Source: Ignavibacteria bacterium
Lineage (GTDB): Bacteria > Bacteroidota > Ignavibacteria > Tepidaquicellales > Tepidaquicellaceae
Assembly (NCBI GenBank): GCA_016710985.1
Contig: JADJTX010000009.1
Span: 1 to 64,000, forward strand
Direction: 5' to 3'
Length of the DNA: 64,000 nucleotides
Below are positions 63,703 through 64,000 of this stretch, piece by piece; within the stretch, counting starts at the first letter, position 1; each line of letters begins with the position of its first letter. The notes under the pieces are model-generated. The model was not told the DNA's origin. It saw nothing but the letters and a program-made list of their open reading frames with translations, and did no database searches. The position numbers were made by a program, and so were the translations under genes.

Positions 63703-64000
63703 TTAAAGTAATTTGTTATCTTTGTTTCTTACTGTTCCTCCAATTACAAGGGCAGCTGAAATTATAAGAAGATTCTTAATAATGTACTGACCTTCTATTG
63801 TCGGCGCATATGGAATCATTCCAGGCTGAAAAGTAATGCCGGGCAGCAGTACAAGAGGCATAAATGTTCCGACCATCTGCATTGCTAAAAGAGCGATTGC
63901 AATTCTTATTGTTTTTTTAAAAAGGAAACAGACTCCAATCAACATTTCCCAACCGCCTATGATCTTAACCCATTCATCCGTATTAAAGAACGGCATCCAG
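63703..64000 (-). CDS. DoxX-like membrane protein, 5' end outside window
   Basis: The visible part is PFFNTDEWVKIIGGWEMLIG, VCFLFKKTIRIAIALLAMQM, VGTFMPLVLLPGITFQPG, GQYIIKNLLIISAALVIGGT, with at least three membrane helices. The WE(M)LIG and GQYIIKNLLIIS segments are typical of DoxX/DUF417-type small membrane proteins (about 130-150 residues). The Met near 63996 is probably internal, because the frame stays open to the window edge. Function unknown. It is separated from the permease by 63 bp. Confidence 0.7.
   Translation of the reverse strand, partial: WMPFFNTDEWVKIIGGWEMLIGVCFLFKKTIRIAIALLAMQMVGTFMPLVLLPGITFQPGMIPYAPTIEGQYIIKNLLIISAALVIGGTVRNKDNKLL

Noticed and set aside
1..64000. Looked for tRNA genes (GTTCRA-type T-loops), tmRNA, RNase P RNA, rRNA and riboswitches.
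   Set aside because: Nothing convincing was found by eye except the SRP RNA; a covariance search would be needed to be sure.
1..64000. Looked for CRISPR arrays among the tandem repeats.
   Set aside because: The repeats are 7-9 bases long with no spacers of 25-40 bases, and no cas genes were seen.

Overview
The window looks like a chromosomal segment of an AT-rich, Gram-negative member of the Bacteroidota/Ignavibacteriota branch. Three things point that way: C-terminal type IX secretion (T9SS) sorting domains with the NYPNPFNP signature on two haem proteins, a TonB-dependent receptor and several outer-membrane barrels, and genes that mostly lack strong ribosome binding sites. Ignavibacteria is my best guess, by inference from the NYPNPFNP style of the sorting domain.

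Region 1-17,000 is an accessory island read almost entirely on the minus strand. From its integrase end it holds a tyrosine recombinase, a large unknown protein, an excisionase-like HTH protein and a VirE_N/D5-type primase-helicase. Defence-type cargo follows: a TPR/HExxH protein, a MazG-like hydrolase and a DUF2075 ATPase packed head to tail, then a CFI-box protein, a PD-(D/E)XK nuclease, an unknown protein, a type III-like DNA methylase (Mod), an ankyrin-like small protein and an AlbA_2 protein. Nearly every gene here is broken by small indels, and I rebuilt them by joining reading frames. The same indel density continues into the neighbouring response regulator up to about 17.8 kb and then drops, so most of it is probably consensus error rather than gene decay.

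Region 17.1-32.4 kb is host chromosome. It has an NtrC-like regulator and an NtrB-like PAS kinase flanking two divergent T9SS-sorted haem proteins (one with nine CxxCH sites), then recX-recA, a lipoprotein plus barrel protein, a poor-quality intergenic stretch with a DUF433 remnant, and a TonB-dependent receptor. Region 32.7-50.2 kb has two tandem barrel paralogues, a surface-polysaccharide locus (glycosyltransferases, sugar-phosphate transferase, radical SAM, deacetylase, WecG-type transferase, SDR), metabolic genes (LOG, OsmC, OYE-type oxidoreductase, epoxide-hydrolase-like) and a second glycosyltransferase operon. Region 50.2-64 kb has a cyclase-ATPase-TPR regulator, holA, an ECF sigma factor with a membrane partner, purS-purQ, tatA, gatA, a PhoR/PhoB-type two-component system, a Gfo/Idh/MocA oxidoreductase, the SRP RNA, an LptF/LptG permease and a DoxX-like fragment.

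The most unusual signal is a set of intergenic arrays built from tandem 7-, 8- or 9-base units. They commonly run right up to, or into, start and stop codons and are often followed by the inverted unit, so they could fold into long hairpins. The unit differs between loci but falls into a few families (TTAAGTTnn, GAGTGTnnn, GATAATT/TAACTAT, CTTTGTGC). I saw them repeatedly between 23 and 59 kb and none in the island.
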